From positions 104,863 through 168,862 of the forward strand of contig CAJJDO010000156.1 of NCBI GenBank assembly GCA_905183005.1: a stretch of 64,000 nt of DNA, in the 5' to 3' direction. Below are positions 13,158-26,800 of this stretch, piece after piece; position 1 is the first letter of the stretch; every line of letters begins with the position of its first letter. The notes beneath the pieces are model-generated. The model worked only from the letters and a program-made list of their open reading frames with translations, did not search any database and was not told where the DNA came from. The translations under genes were made by a program, and so were the position numbers. This DNA is from Paramecium pentaurelia (Eukaryota > Ciliophora > Oligohymenophorea > Peniculida > Parameciidae).

Positions 13158-14751
13158 ATGAATAAATTATTCTACTAGTAATTTTTTTTAATTGTCCTTA
13201 CATAAGCTGAAGAAGTTTGGAAAACTGTTTATTCTGAATTTTTCTCAGACTCAAAATGGGATACATCAGGTATTATTTAATTTCTATCATTAGGATGGTA
13301 AACATCCAATATTTATGGGGACCCATTTAGTTTCTGTGCTGACTAAAAATTATTTGGAGGATATTACGTTTTTGGTCCATCTTCCTTACTATCTTCACAT
13401 TTGAAACTACCACCTCATTATTCTGTAAAATTTTCACTTAAACTTTGGAAGTAAATATAATTTTGATTTTTAGAATTTACAAGGTAATTTACAAGGCCTG
13501 AAGGATAGGATATTTGTGGTATTAGACATTATTTAGCCATGGATTTTTCTATTCCATTAAGCTTTACTTTGGAATAACACTATTCTTAATCTCTTGTTTT
13601 AATAATGACTTCAAATGTAAATGAGTATTATAATGTATAAATTTTTCTAATTTTAGGAAGCATGGGGAATTTAAGATTTCAAAATTGAAATTTTAGATTG
13701 TCCTTAAGGTTGTTAATTTTGCCAAGATTAAACATCTGATTGTAAATTTTGGAGTAATATTGCATCATATTGGCAAACTTCAATTAACTCTGAAGGATGG
13801 CAAATTGATAATACTTAACCACTCATTTCAAGTATTTGCGCTGGCATTGAAATTGCAGGGGGAACTAATATTCTTCAACAAGGACAAAATATAAAAAAAC
13901 TCATTGATATTGTTCCAAGTCACTTTAAAGTTTAAATAATTCTTAAACTTTGGGTTATTGGTAATTGGGATGGTGAAAATTTTATTTTGAAAATTGATGA
14001 TTAAATTGAAAATTCATTCCCATTATTTATTTAGACTCCTTTAAAAGTAGAATGTGGTACTTAACAAAAAGTTAATATAACTAATATTGCTGTAAATGCG
14101 CTGCATACATCTCATCAAATACAATTAGAAATGAAAACAAATTAATAAATACAAAAGGTTGCGTATTGGGGGGTTTAATCATTTGACTTGTATGTAGCTA
14201 AATGTTCGATAGGTTGTAAAGAATGCATAGGAGAATTAGGTATTTAATGTAGTTCTTGTTATAAAAAATGGTTATATTTAGATAATTAATGCACTCCTGG
14301 TATATATTTTATTTATATTTTAGTTCCTCCATTAGAATGTGCTCATATGAGAATCTAATAATCTTATGGTTTATAAGTTGATTACATGAATTCATTCCAT
14401 TTGTATATTGATGAATTAGATGAAAATTTTAGAGGAATTGGTTAAACTAATTTAGTTTTAGATTAGAGTATTTCTTCTATTACTTTATAAATTTATGTCT
14501 AATGTTAAGAATAAATGAAAATTGAAAGCTATTTTAGAGGTTGTGGTTCATTTAATCCAGAATAATTATCATCTTTAAATTATTGTCCAGATAAAAGTAA
14601 TACCTTATTTTAAAATGCAATATTTTTGGAGGTTTTGGAATATGAAAAAGAATTAATAATTAATATTTAAGAAAGAAAACTAGAAATTTTCTAAATATCA
14701 GTTGTGAATGAGACCGAAACTGAAATTTTATTAATTAAAATTGAATTTTGA
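13158..14751 (+). CDS. Secreted Cys-rich protein with lectin-like N-terminal modules
   Basis: Start ATG 13158 gives a hydrophobic leader (MNKLFYQQFFLIVLTQA), so it is probably secreted. Introns of 24 (13270-13293), 33 (13451-13483, acceptor uncertain because AATTTACAAGG is repeated there), 22 (13635-13656) and 24 nt (14300-14323) give 497 codons ending at TGA 14749-14751. Two similar ectodomain modules are visible. One has FGGYYVFGP, LPPHY and EAWGIQDF followed by CPQGCQFC; the other has LKLWVIGNWDGE, AYWGVQSF and CSIGCKEC. This arrangement is shared with the N-terminal parts of the DUF4215-type genes at 20091-23713 and 29303-33496. Here there are no DUF4215 repeats and no C-terminal membrane segments. 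Function unknown; binding a ligand or carbohydrate outside the cell is only an inference. Confidence 0.75.
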
Positions 14752-15238
14752 TGAAAGAATTAATTTTATGTAAAAATTATGTCCTTTATTTGATTTTATT
14801 ATTAATATTAAATTGTAATCTTTGCTTATATTATTTAATTATGTATTAGTCTGTTTTGATTTATCATGGGTTGATTAAAGCAGCTTTTCCTTCTGAATTG
14901 TATTTAATTATAAAGTCAACTTACTTAAAATTATTTGTGTATGCATTAATAAAGTAAAAGCTAAAAGAGGATTAACCAATAAAGAAGATTTATATTTTTA
15001 TTTTGAAATATAGTTATTTAAAAGGCCCTGTTTAACTTCGATATTTTTGTACTCCTAAAAAATTAAAAAATGACTACCTTTCAAAACTCTAATTTTTGCA
15101 TTTTAATACAACATAATTATGATGTATTATTACGGATTATTTATTTAAATTAAATAATTTTATTTACAAATAAGGGTAGGTTGAAAAGTTTCATACAAAA
15201 TCATTTCGAACAAATTAATAATAATTTTTCTATTCATA
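14752..15238. other. Intergenic, no gene recognised
   Basis: AT-rich spacer of 487 bases between two plus-strand genes; no feature supported. Confidence 0.5.
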
Positions 15239-15502
15239 ATGGATGATGAAGAATTTCCAATTTGTAGATTGTGCCGCAAGACCTATTTTTAATAATGTTG
15301 CTGTTGGATACAATTATCTATTGGGAGCATTTTCATAATACTATCAATCATGGTAGGTTTAGTTACCTATGAAACAAACTAAGAACAATTAAGTTTTATC
15401 CCTGCGTTGTTATTTTTAATAGGTTTTATTTGTGTTCTAACTTCATCCCACAAATTGCCAAGATATGGATCAATGAATAGTGAAACAATAATATACGATT
15501 GA
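15239..15502 (+). CDS. Small two-TM protein with Cys-rich N-terminus
   Basis: Intronless frame of 88 codons from ATG 15239 to TGA 15500-15502. The first 25 residues contain CRLC and QQCCCW, a cluster that could bind metal or be lipid-modified. Two hydrophobic segments follow (IGSIFIILSIMVGLV and IPALLFLIGFICVLT), separated by a short polar loop, and then a polar tail. I do not recognise the family. The frame is short and could be chance, but the two well-formed membrane segments and less extreme AT content argue for a real gene. Confidence 0.55.
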
Positions 15503-15915
15503 AATTTTGGATAAATTCATAATTAATTTTAACCAAATTGCGGTTTTTCATTTTTTAACAGCTAAGAAAGTTATTGTTTTTCTAATTGTTTTTTTTATTT
15601 AATATCAAATATTAAACTCTAAGTACTTTCTACAAATCCATCAATCTTTATTTATTAATACCAACATTCTCCCATTTCCTTAAGATTTGATATAATCTTT
15701 TGTATTAAATTAATCCAGATTTCTTAAATATATTTTAGTTTTATATAATCATTTTGATAAGAGTGTTAAATTAATATTCAAACTATTTTAAGTTTAATAT
15801 TTAATTAATAAGAATTTATCAAAAGTATACTATTATTTATATATTTTATCAATATAGCAAAAAAAATATTAATTAAAATGATTATTTAAGATGTAAATAA
15901 GAAATATAATATTAT
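15503..15915. other. Convergent intergenic spacer
   Basis: Lies between the 3' ends of the small TM gene (+) and the channel gene (-). Very AT-rich; nothing else supported. Confidence 0.5.
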
Positions 15916-18900
15916 TCATTATTAACTTTTCCGAATCAAATGTTATGCTTATTTTAGTAAATTCATAATAGTATCTTTTTTTGCATTTCTCTTCTTCTTA
16001 AAATTATGCTCTATGTTAAATTCATTTTTATAAAACTAGAATAATATTAGATTAAAATATACTTAAAATAGAATTGTGGATATATTATTATTTGGATAAT
16101 ATCCTTAATATTCCTTTACTTTTTCAAAATCTTTAAAGATTTCAAGATATTATCCTCTAATTAATTTATGTCCATCAGTATCTTCATCTGATGAATCATC
16201 AGAGGTTATTTTAATACCTAACCCTCTATATTTAATTTTATTATTATTATCACTACTCTCTTTACTTTCTTTATTATGAGATATTATTGTTTATTGTCTA
16301 TCTATCTATTACTTTAATTATTCTTCCTTTTATTTAAGTTTTTCATACTAAGTCATCATACTTTATTCTAATGCTTTAAAATCTTATTCTGGAAAATGAA
16401 GAATTTAATTTTAATTAGATTCCTAAAATGATATCTATTTCTCACCAAATCTTTATTTATTTTTGATTATCTATTCTTCTAAATATAAATTTGTTAAATC
16501 TTTTTCCTAATGATAATATTAATCATTATTTTCATTAACTTAATAAATATCAATATTAGGTCTAGGAGTGCTATTTTTAATAGAATGACTCATTGAATTT
16601 TCTAATCCAAAATGTGATTCTTCAATTTTATTTGCTTTTTTTTATAAATTTTCCTATGTCTTTTCAATTTAATAAATATAATCATTTAAACTATTTTTTC
16701 TATTTATCATCTATTATTCTTAAAGTTCTTTTTTCTATAATTATGATGTAATGAATAATTTATTAAATCCAAATTATTTAGTAAACTTTTCACGATTATC
16801 TTCTCTTTCAGAAAGCAAACTTTTAAATTATTTTAACTTATTTTTTTAAGGAATATATTCTGTACGTTATTTTTCAAATCTCTACTTTATAGAATGAGTA
16901 TTTTTTCCTATTCTTTATTGAATCCAATATGGTTCTTTTGTACCAGTATCATTTGATGGTATGATTGAATTTTCTTATTTATAAACATAAGGTAATTATT
17001 AGCTAATATTAACTGTAATATTATTTTAATTATCTCTAATTTCATCTTTATGTGATTCTTCTAATATAGGTTATATTTTTTAATTATTCAAAGTTGTTAT
17101 TAATCTAATATCTTATGATTTACTTAAAGTACCAAATTAATTTTATTTTTCTGAAAGAACTTCTAGGTTCTATAATAAATTATTATTTTTTTAGAAATTC
17201 TGATTATATATTTATGAGGAATTAGATTTACAATTAATTGAAATTGGTATATTTTAAGATTATGATATTTGGTTTGTTAATTGATTTGATTATGTTTAAA
17301 TTATCTTTTCTTCATATTATTATTACTATTTCATGACTGCTTGATATTCTAATTTAAATTGAGATATTACATTTTTTGATTCCTTCTAGACTACAGAGTT
17401 CATCATTCTTCATTATATATTATAATACACTTTCCATGATATAAAATTAATGTTATTTAGTTGATATTCTTCTATAATGATTATTTCTTAATTAAAATCT
17501 TCTATATTATAATATATTATGTCTCAAATGATATAATACTTTTGTTCTGTTTATACATCCTCTAAAAAGTGGACAAGTAAGAACTTAATGATTTGTTTTA
17601 CCACAAACTGAACATTTAATTGAGATATTTTCAAATTTATTTTATAATCTTATATCATCTTCAAAATTCTTATAAATTTCCTTATATTTATATAATATTA
17701 TACATAATCAATGTCACTCTATTTTATGTTTGCTATTAAAGATTATCTATCAATAGTTAATATCTTAGTATTTTTAGTTGCAATAGCTTCAAAATTATAT
17801 TCATTATTAAGAAAATAATTCAATTAACCAATTAAACATGGAGTCTTTATTTTTTCAATAATTCTTTTTTTTTTATTAATCAAAACATATATTTCTATTT
17901 ATCCATTTACAAAAATATATAATTTATCAGCTAAATAATTTTATTTAAATAAATATTCATCTGGTTATAATTATTATTCTTATAATTGTAAACATAATGT
18001 ATTAAGTAAAGAATTACTAAATTATTTAAATAAATCTAATTATTTTAGTAATTTAATATTAATTTCTACAATCATTTAATTCTTTAATTATTAAGGAATC
18101 TAATCTTGAAATTGGATAACTTCTTAAGAAGGTTTACTCCAAAAATATTCAAAATATCTTCTAAACTTTATTTATAAAGTTGGTGATACTTTTTAATTTT
18201 TTAAGTATTTATTTAAACTATTCATATTTGTTTTAAATTAAGTAGATTGTTTAGACATATCTTTAAATATTTATCCAATACTATTTACAGAATAAGCAAA
18301 GGTTGCAGTTGATATTAATGTCATAATTATACAAAATAGTCTTTCTGTTAAATTAACAGGAGTGATATCACCATAACCAATAGTTGTCATTGTAACAATA
18401 CTCCAATAGAAAGATACAATATATCTATCAATCCATAAAGAATCTTAAAGTTATTGTTATTTAATCCATGTTATTGAAGTTATATTTCCCCAATTTCCCC
18501 ATATTCCTAATTTATGCCATATGCAGGCAGAAAAATGTGCACAAAATAAAATGAAAAATCTTTTTATTAATTTATTTATACATCAATTTTATGAGTTCAA
18601 AAATAGCTGTTTATTACTATGTCAATTCTAAACGATTAAATAATGAATATGTTAATTTTGATATTTAAAACATTTTCAAAATTATTACTAGATCTAAATA
18701 AAAAAAATCTAATTATCTTCCAATAAAAAATGGAATGATTAAAAGCATATCAATCAAAAATTCTCTCTTTAGATATCTCTTTATTAATCTTTTTCTGTTT
18801 TTTATAAGTACTCCTTTACTATAAATACAAGTATTAAATTTTATAATTATTTCTAATATGAATGAATAACTTGGCAATTATTCAAATATAAAATCTTTTA

Positions 18901-19439
18901 AATCCCAATTCATTTCAACTATTTCTTCAAATGATAATCTTAATGAAACATAAAATACATTTATAGTAACAATCAACAAAAAATAAATATTCCAAATTAT
19001 TATTATTATGTCATCTGGTTCTAATAAAAACATCTACAGGATTCGTTTAATATAATTTCTTCGAAAATCTATTTTAATCAAAGTTACTACATTATAAGAA
19101 ATTGAATGTTTTATCCAATTTAATCATATAAGATTAAAGATTAACTTCTTCAAAATATCCTTTATACAAATAATAATGATAATCAGCTGTACTATCCTTC
19201 AGTAATTTAAAAAATTAATGATTAAGCATATTAAAAGAATTCTTAAATTTTTACTTAGTAATTGCCTAAATAAATTTTAGAACTATCAAAATTATATTAA
19301 AACCATAGAGTTTCCAAGTATTATTCAATTATTATTAAGATAATTGCCGTCTTAATAGATTTTAGGTCTATTTATTCAATTGAGTATCAAATCTCTTTGA
19401 ATTCTATTGTTCATCATATTATTATTATGAGTTATTCAT
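15916..19439 (-). CDS. Potassium channel with cyclic-nucleotide-binding domain
   Basis: A voltage-gated K+ channel of the EAG/CNG superfamily, expected in the plasma or ciliary membrane. From ATG 19439, four introns of 19 (19069-19087), 22 (18560-18581), 23 (17681-17703) and 22 nt (17349-17370) give exactly 1,146 codons to TGA 15918-15916. In order: polar N-terminus; S1-S4-like segments (about residues 130-270); a pore with the selectivity filter in MTTIGYGDITP (about residue 339); an S6 segment; a cyclic-nucleotide-type beta barrel (PDEYLFKQNYLADKLYIFVN onwards, about 480-570); a zinc-knuckle-like CSVCGKTNH..CP stretch; and a long Gln/Asn-rich tail that is probably disordered. Basic residues are sparse in the putative S4, so voltage sensing is uncertain. 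Such channels are greatly expanded in Paramecium. Channel identity is firm; ligand control is inferred. Confidence 0.9.
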
Positions 19440-20090
19440 AAATTATATTTTTATATTTTATTTAATTTCAAAAATAAAAATGTAATACAGTGATTCATTA
19501 TAGCTAATTCTGATAAACCCTTTTTTTATCATCATTCTTAGATGTTATTATTGATAAAAATAGATCCTAATTATCTTTTACTTTCTTAAGAATCCAGAGA
19601 ATCATTATAAATTATGTAATGATTTGTGAATATCAGATCAATCTACATATTAAATTTTCTATTATATAAGCTTCAAAATTTAATTTATTTGTAAAATAAT
19701 ATTTAGATATCAAACACCTAATAATTCATTAAAGATGTAAATATTAAAAAGCAAAACTTAGAGACTTTTTAAGACTAACTTTAAAGAATCCTTTTCAAAA
19801 TATAATTGAAATTAGAAAAATTTATCTCTAATAATGATTGAAATTCATCAAATTGTACAAATAATCTTATTCTCAATATAAATTAGTAAGAAATGTAATA
19901 TTAAAAATGATTACATTTGTTTTCAACTCATATTTGATATTATATCCAAATAATTTTACTCAATCTATAATCTCTCTCTATAATGCTAATTTAATGTATT
20001 ATGATCTCATTCTAACTTATCTTATCTAATCAATATTGCAAATTTAGACTGGTCTTTTACTTGCTATTAAAACATATATGATGAAATTGT
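19440..20090. other. Intergenic between two minus-strand genes
   Basis: Holds the upstream region of the channel gene and the 3' flank of the broken DUF4215 gene. Short minus-strand frames occur, none convincing. Confidence 0.5.
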
Positions 20091-23000
20091 TCATTATTTA
20101 TATTACAACTTTAACAGATATTATTAAATTTTAAGATCTGGCTTGTGATACTGATCACTATTATAAAATATTTCATTCATAATTTATTTAGAAGATTAGA
20201 AATATCTTTAATATATTTGATATAATAATAAAAAGGAAAAAAATAAAATAATTATATTGATATGAATAAAGATTTTATGATCAACTTTTTATATTATTTG
20301 AACTATCCTATATAGTTTAAAATTTTGATTAAAGACTTCTTGATAGTTTTTAACATATCATAATTGATTTAATGAAAATTCTTTAAGAAAGTATTATTGT
20401 CTAGAACCAACCTAATAAAATCTTTTTCTCTTCATTAAAAAATTGATTAAACTCTTAAATATATAAAAAAGAACTGAGCATAAAAATGAGTACTAAAAAT
20501 TCAACAATCATCTAAACAATATAATTATATTTTTCAAAGTTATTCCGATAGTAATATATCAATTTCATTTGTAATTCAGATGTTAAGATTAATTGTCTTA
20601 ATTAAAGTATCTGGGAGTTTTATGTATATGTTAAGAATAATAAAAAAAGCACTTATCTAATATAATTGAGAACTTCAAATCTTTGTCTTTGGTTCATCTT
20701 CAATACAGAATATGTAAAATTTGTTTAAAATTTAAATGGATTTATTGCAATTCCAAAATATATTATAAACATCATTATTGCTAAAAAAATTTTAAAAATA
20801 TCTAAATAATTATATATCTAAATATTTTGAATACAAAAAAATATTTTAAATGTTACATCCCAACTATTGAGAAGTAACAATTTTATAACCCTTAATTAGA
20901 CATTAAATATTCTAGTTTTATTAATTTTAGGCAAATTTTATATAAAGTTGAACTGAATTAAACAATTTAAGTTTTTGAAATAATTAAATTGATGACATAT
21001 ATTCAAAGTATCTTGGACAAAATATTTTATTATAAACACTACTTTTGATCCATTTTAATATTAAAATAAGAGATAAAAATAGTAAGCATTAAATTATTTG
21101 AGATGAAAGATTAATAAATAGATTTGAATTCTATTTTTATATGTTTAATTATCTTCGAGAATATTCTGGTTTAATATTCATTATCTTAAAGATTAACGGA
21201 AATTTAATAAAATCTAATAATGGTTAGACAGTTATAGTTTCTATATTAATCTTTAATATTATGTATCAAATCATAAAATGTAAAATATATTTCTAAATGT
21301 AAAGTAAATTATAGATTTATGTATCTTAAGTATTGTTAAAATTATAGGATACTCAAAATTTCAATAAATAATTATCCTTTTCCAAATAATAAACTAATTG
21401 TAGCTATTCCTGTTGAACCATAAGTCAAATATTTATTTGATTTTTTTAACAATTATGAATAAAATATCTACTTTTCATTTAAATATTTTGAATTCTGTAA
21501 TGTTATCGATTTTTAATATTGATTCAATAAAGTATTATCACTATTAAAAACAGGCTAATTAATTAATATTTTCAAAACTGGATGAAAATCAAGTAACTAT
21601 AAAATTTCTTTTATTAAAATGTACTCTCCAAAAGTCAAATTTTACACAACATCCTGTATTATTTATAGGCTACTATTCCAATGTTGTTTTGTAATATTTA
21701 TTAATTCTAAAGTAATAGTTTGAGATAATAGTTAAGATGCGTATGTTTTAACTTATTAACTAAATTAAATTTTAATATACTAATAGTTTTAAGTCATATT
21801 TAGATAATAAATTATTAAATCTGGGGTTTTAACATTATTACATTAACTTCTAGAATCTTTTGGTATTGTTATACATTTCCAGTTTTCTTCAATTTGAAAA
21901 TTCTTGCATCCATCAGCTACTTAATCATTTCCATCATCACATTATTCTTATTTTTAAAGTAGTCCATCTCCACAATTCATTTATAATTTCATATTAAGTT
22001 ATTATTCATAATTCTGGTATTATAAACATGTACCTTATTGACAATTAAGGCAATATAGAGGACATGAATATTTGCAATTAAAACATCCATCAAATTCTAT
22101 AGTATTACCTTCATCACAATCCTCTTCCTATGCTATAATGACATCTCCACAAATAGAAAGACAAGAATTATTAACAAATTCGTATCCATCTAAACATTTT
22201 AGAATATACATTATTCTCTATCACAAATCTTGCATCCTTCAATACATTGAAACTTGCATTCATAACAACCATCATAAGGTTATAAATTCCCGTCATCACA
22301 ATCTTCATATTATTCAAGAATCAAATTATCTCCACAATTAGGATATCATACAAATTATAAATTAAAAAATCCTTGGTAACATTCTAAACAATTTGAAAAA
22401 TAAATAGTTTTGCAATTAGGAATTGAAGTAAATCTACAGTCTTTGCATTCATCTTAATCACTTTCAATCTCACATTTTTCATTTGAATATGGTATTAAAA
22501 TACCGTCTCCACATAAAGGAATGCAAGTATTATCTATATTAAGAATAAATCCAGTTTCACATTCGGAGCAAATTCCAAATTAACAAGGTTTGCAAATATT
22601 CTCACATGAAAATTAACATTTAAAACAGCCATCATTAGATATTTGATTTCCATCTTCACATTCTTCTTATCCTTGAATAATTTTATCTCAACATATCGGC
22701 TGAGAATTCTAAAGAAATTCATCCTAACTCCACCGTTCTTGACAAATAAGACATTAATTATTTATTTAATCTAAACAACCTGGAAAAAAATTTTGAAAAT
22801 TTATTTCTGGAAGTGAATAAAATAGTTCGATATCTCTAATTAAACTATATTAATTAACATCCTAGTTATATATATTCAATTTTAATATAGGATTAGGATG
22901 ATTTTTAATTAATATTTCTGCTAACTTATAGTATTCATCAGTAATTATTTAGAATCCATATCATAGTCAATCACTATCTAAAAGGAAGTCTTCTTATAAA

Positions 23001-23713
23001 ACCTTAATAATATGTTTTAATGAGGAGGTAACTCAGTAAAATAATTGATGACTTGAAATTTCAAATATTAACATTGTCCACAATAAAAATCACTTATTTA
23101 ATTTAATTAAAAATTCCATACATCAGCAAATGTAATCAATTTCTTATTTAATGAATATTAATATAGTTTCCATTCTACATAACTTTCAGGATAATTATCA
23201 ATACATGCCTCACATTCATTCTAACATTTGATGATACTTAATTTAAAAGTCTTTAATCCTCAATAAACTAAACATATACTAACCCATAAAGTTCTTCTGT
23301 TATGTTAGCCAAATATTGATATTATTATTATAGAATCAAATAGTGATTTACCACAAATTTAATCTTCATATGGTGGCATTTATATTTCTTGATGGGCCAA
23401 TGCATTATCTATATAAAACTTCGGTACTTTATAACTATCGATGCTAATTTAGATTTTTACATACCTTAAAACTTCTACATCCACTCTATAATGAGAATGA
23501 GGGTCTATATCTAAAAATATTCTGCTAATATTATTAGACCCATTCGACCCAAAATATTTAAACATTCCACATGTGAAGAAATTAGACTTACCTTACCAAT
23601 CTAAGACATTTAAATTATAATAAAATACCATCTAATAAGTTAGAATTTGCATCAAACTAATATATAACTGTTTAAGCAGTAATATAGATGATTAATTTCA
23701 TTTTGATAATCAT
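20091..23713 (-). pseudogene. DUF4215-type Cys-rich membrane protein, apparently disrupted
   Basis: Homologous in layout to the intact gene at 29303-33496: leader (MIIKMKLIIYITAQ), lectin-like ectodomain modules, several DUF4215-type repeats (C-E/D-DGN-x4-DGC) at about 21890-22720, then a multi-TM C-terminal part to TGA 20093-20091. Introns of 37 (23632-23668), 21 (23259-23279), about 26 (near 21040) and 19 nt (near 20360) restore most of the frame. Three defects remain. There are in-frame TGAs at 22690-22688 (where the repeat pattern expects Gly, after PIC) and 22348-22346 (where it expects Cys), and a change of frame near 22925-22980 with no ordinary-size intron. The CDS length is not a multiple of three. 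I infer a decaying paralogue; sequencing errors are the alternative. If functional it would be a surface receptor-like protein. Confidence 0.65.
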
Positions 23714-25157
23714 TATTAATGATTATAATTCTTTTAATTATTTTTATTAATAGTATAAATTAAAAAATGACATAATCAATAAGTTCCATTCTTAATACTA
23801 TTTTAATTTGGCTTCTATTTTAAAACTAAAATTAATCAAAAAGAAAAACTATATTATAGTTAATTAATAAAGAGGATTAAAGAAATAACCATAAGTAAGT
23901 TGATTATATTATAACATTCCAAAAAAGCTATAAGAAATTTAATCTCTTTTTTACATTAATCTCAGTATTTAGGTTATTTACCAAAAATATCATAAAACAT
24001 ATCTAAATGAATTTGTAATTCTAAAATATCTCTCTCTTATTTAAATACATTACTATTTTATAAACAAAATTTGAAGTTACTTATTCAATACAAAGAGTAA
24101 ATTCATAATTCATTATTGATTCAAGGCGTTAAAAGTATAAAATTATTAGTTGTAATTTTAAATTAAGCTAATGTTTATTATTCCCCATTGAAAATTTGTT
24201 TAATTTAGACAGTCTATCTATAATTTCACAATACTATTGTCTAATTAATGATACTCTACATCTAAAAGAAATAAAAAAAAATAATATATAAGGAAATACT
24301 TATTTGGTAATGTCCAAATTTAAATAGGATCTTCAAAATTTCAATGAATATGTAGAGTTAAATCCTAATATTAATATTTTATATATTTAATGATTAAATA
24401 AACAAGTCTTAATTATTAATATATGAAAAATTAAATAAAAGCTTTGGTACTAGAGCTAATGTCAAGCCAAGATAGGAAATCAAATTAAAATAAAATACAA
24501 ATCATTTAGATATAAATAATCCTTTTATTTCAATAAAAAGCTTGTCTATAAAGTTTTATTAGTATACTTAACATTTTGTTCAATTCTCTCCATAAATATA
24601 TATTCAGAATCAAATATTTATAAATAAGTAAATAATTTATAATAATGTTCTTATAAACACTTATAATAAATACATGATGGATATTACTCATAAAGAAGAA
24701 ATAATATGTAAAAAAACAAATAAAAAAATAATAATAAGATTGAAAATTTATTGATTAATAATAGTGATTTAAAAAAAATATAATTATTTTTTATATAAAA
24801 AATTTGTACCTAAAGCAAGATTTGGTAGAAATTTAGATTGATATCTTGGTGATCCATTTGAATACAATTGTTGTTTTGATTTTAGGAATTATAAAAGAAA
24901 ATAATTTTAATTATTATTGATCTAAAAGAAAAGGTAATATTTATGTACTTCATCTTATTATTAGATATAAATAAGATAATAATTTATTTATCTTTTTTAA
25001 AATAAAAATGTACTAAATAATCGATGAATGAATTTTTAAAATTAAAGAAAGCTTAAAAATTGGATATAGACAATTTTAAAACTTATATAATCATCTTTTA
25101 GAATAATGTTAATAATCAATGTTTAATTTGATTATTTTCATATTGAACATGAAATAA
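23714..25157. other. Gene-poor stretch
   Basis: About 1.4 kb of AT-rich DNA. Minus-strand frames of 50-90 codons around 23870-24300 are open but show no motif; with TGA as the only stop this is close to chance. No gene called. Confidence 0.45.
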
Positions 25158-26255
25158 TCAAAATATTCTGCAATTTTTTTTAATGGTTGTACTTTTTTAT
25201 AAATCAATCTCTTTATATTATCTAATTTATAATTATTTTGATTTGCTATCCCACGTTATCAAATATTCTCCATCCTCACTCATAGTACCAAATATATTCC
25301 CTAACCAATTATTAGGATAATCAAATTCAATTGCTTACTCTAAATGGCCATCAAAATTTGAAGGATTAAATCGTATTATATTCAAATTATAACCATTTTT
25401 AGAAAGTAAAATGTTTTTTGAAGGAATGAAAATACATGGAAATAAAAAAGTGCAAAATTATTAACTTCCTTTTATTTGTAATTCTTTAGTTTTCAAATAT
25501 AATTCTGTCTACTACTCAAATTTATAGAGCAAAAGTTTATTTGACTACCAAGATTAAAATGCAAAAGTCTCTTTAGTAATGAAGGATAATCTTACTCCTT
25601 AACCTTATATTTTTTAAATAATTTTCCATTTCTGATTATCAATATATTTTATGATTAATATTTGATGATCATCTCCACAAGAAATTAGCACATTGCCTTC
25701 TTAATTTAAAGATAATGAAGCAACTGAATTTGAATGCTCTTTAATAGTTTATTAACAAATCCATTACAGTTCTTTTTAATACCAAAATTTTATTGTAGAG
25801 TCCCTAGAACCACTAATAATAATAGAAGGATTGTAATAACGATAAACTATACATTAAATCATTGAGGAATGCTCAGAAAGTACAAAAAGACATTTTGGAT
25901 TAGAAAATAGATTTTGAGACCATATTTTAACGCAGGATGATCCAGAGATTATTAAAGACATTTAATTACAAAAGTTAAGAGTAGTTATCCAAGATTGATG
26001 TTTTTAAATTATTTGAATCTTTTTGATTTCTCCATTCTTGAATTAAAATACATTGATGTTTGATTCAGCACCTGTAACTAAAAATTTATTATTATGATTA
26101 ATAGCAATGGCCCAACACATTTTCTATTATAAATAATTCCTCTAAGGAAGTAATTCATACTTGAACTATTTTTCTTTTGATTCAAATTATTCTCCAGGAT
26201 GCCTTTCCATGACAAAACAATCTCTTAAAATTTTAATTAGAAATTTTATTAACAT
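25158..26255 (-). CDS. WD40-repeat protein
   Basis: An intronless frame of 366 codons from ATG 26255 (a TGA lies two codons upstream) to TGA 25160-25158. WD40-type blades are visible: CWAIAINHNNKFLVTGAESN, SLIISGSSCVKIW, SIIISGSRDSTIKFW, and SLNQEGNVLISCGDDHQILI. A conserved tail follows, containing YIDNQKWKIIQK, IFIPSKNILLSKNGYN and GTMSEDGEYLITWDSKS. WD40 propellers act as protein-interaction scaffolds; no catalytic residues are expected. It pairs with a related plus-strand gene (27882-28913) that shares this tail arrangement, the two starting back to back. The partner and pathway are unknown. Confidence 0.85.
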
Positions 26256-26800
26256 CTGTCAATATTTAGTTAGAATTAGAAAAAATGTTGTAATAATTGT
26301 ATAAAAATTGATTCTTACTCTTAAATGTTATAAACTTAATTCGGCTATTATATGGTCTTCATATTTAATTTAATACTTAAACCTTTAGATCTAAGATTAT
26401 TTATGATTATACTAACAATATCAAAATAGAAATTTGATCAGATTTAAAATTTTAAAAAAAACTAAACGATTTTGGAAAAATATTCCCTATAAAACATATA
26501 TATTTAAGAAATTAGAATCTATCTTAAACAATAACATAATTATTTCTGTATTTTTTATTAAAATGGAATCAATTTAAAAGCTCTATATTATTTGGATTAT
26601 CAAAATGGCAAAATCAAAAATTTTGTTTAAACTTATACTATTTTAAAAGTTTTCAATCTTAATTGTTATAAAATATTTAACAATCTCAATTCATTTGAAT
26701 AATTATTACATCTCCTTTAGATTTCATTACAACATTAAATTACTATTATATTTTTAATTTAATTGTTATTTTCAATCATGAATTATAAATATAGTTTTTT
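26256..26800. other. Divergent intergenic region between two WD40 genes
   Basis: Separates the starts of the two related WD40 genes, so it should carry both promoters. No defined element was recognised. Its right part (26665 onward) is repeated at 27746 because of scaffold join 3. Confidence 0.5.

Noticed and set aside
15916..19439. Apparent frameshifts in the channel gene near 19030, 18560, 17690 and 17390
   Set aside because: Each coincides with a GT..AG segment of 19-23 nt whose removal restores the frame and gives exactly 1,146 codons.
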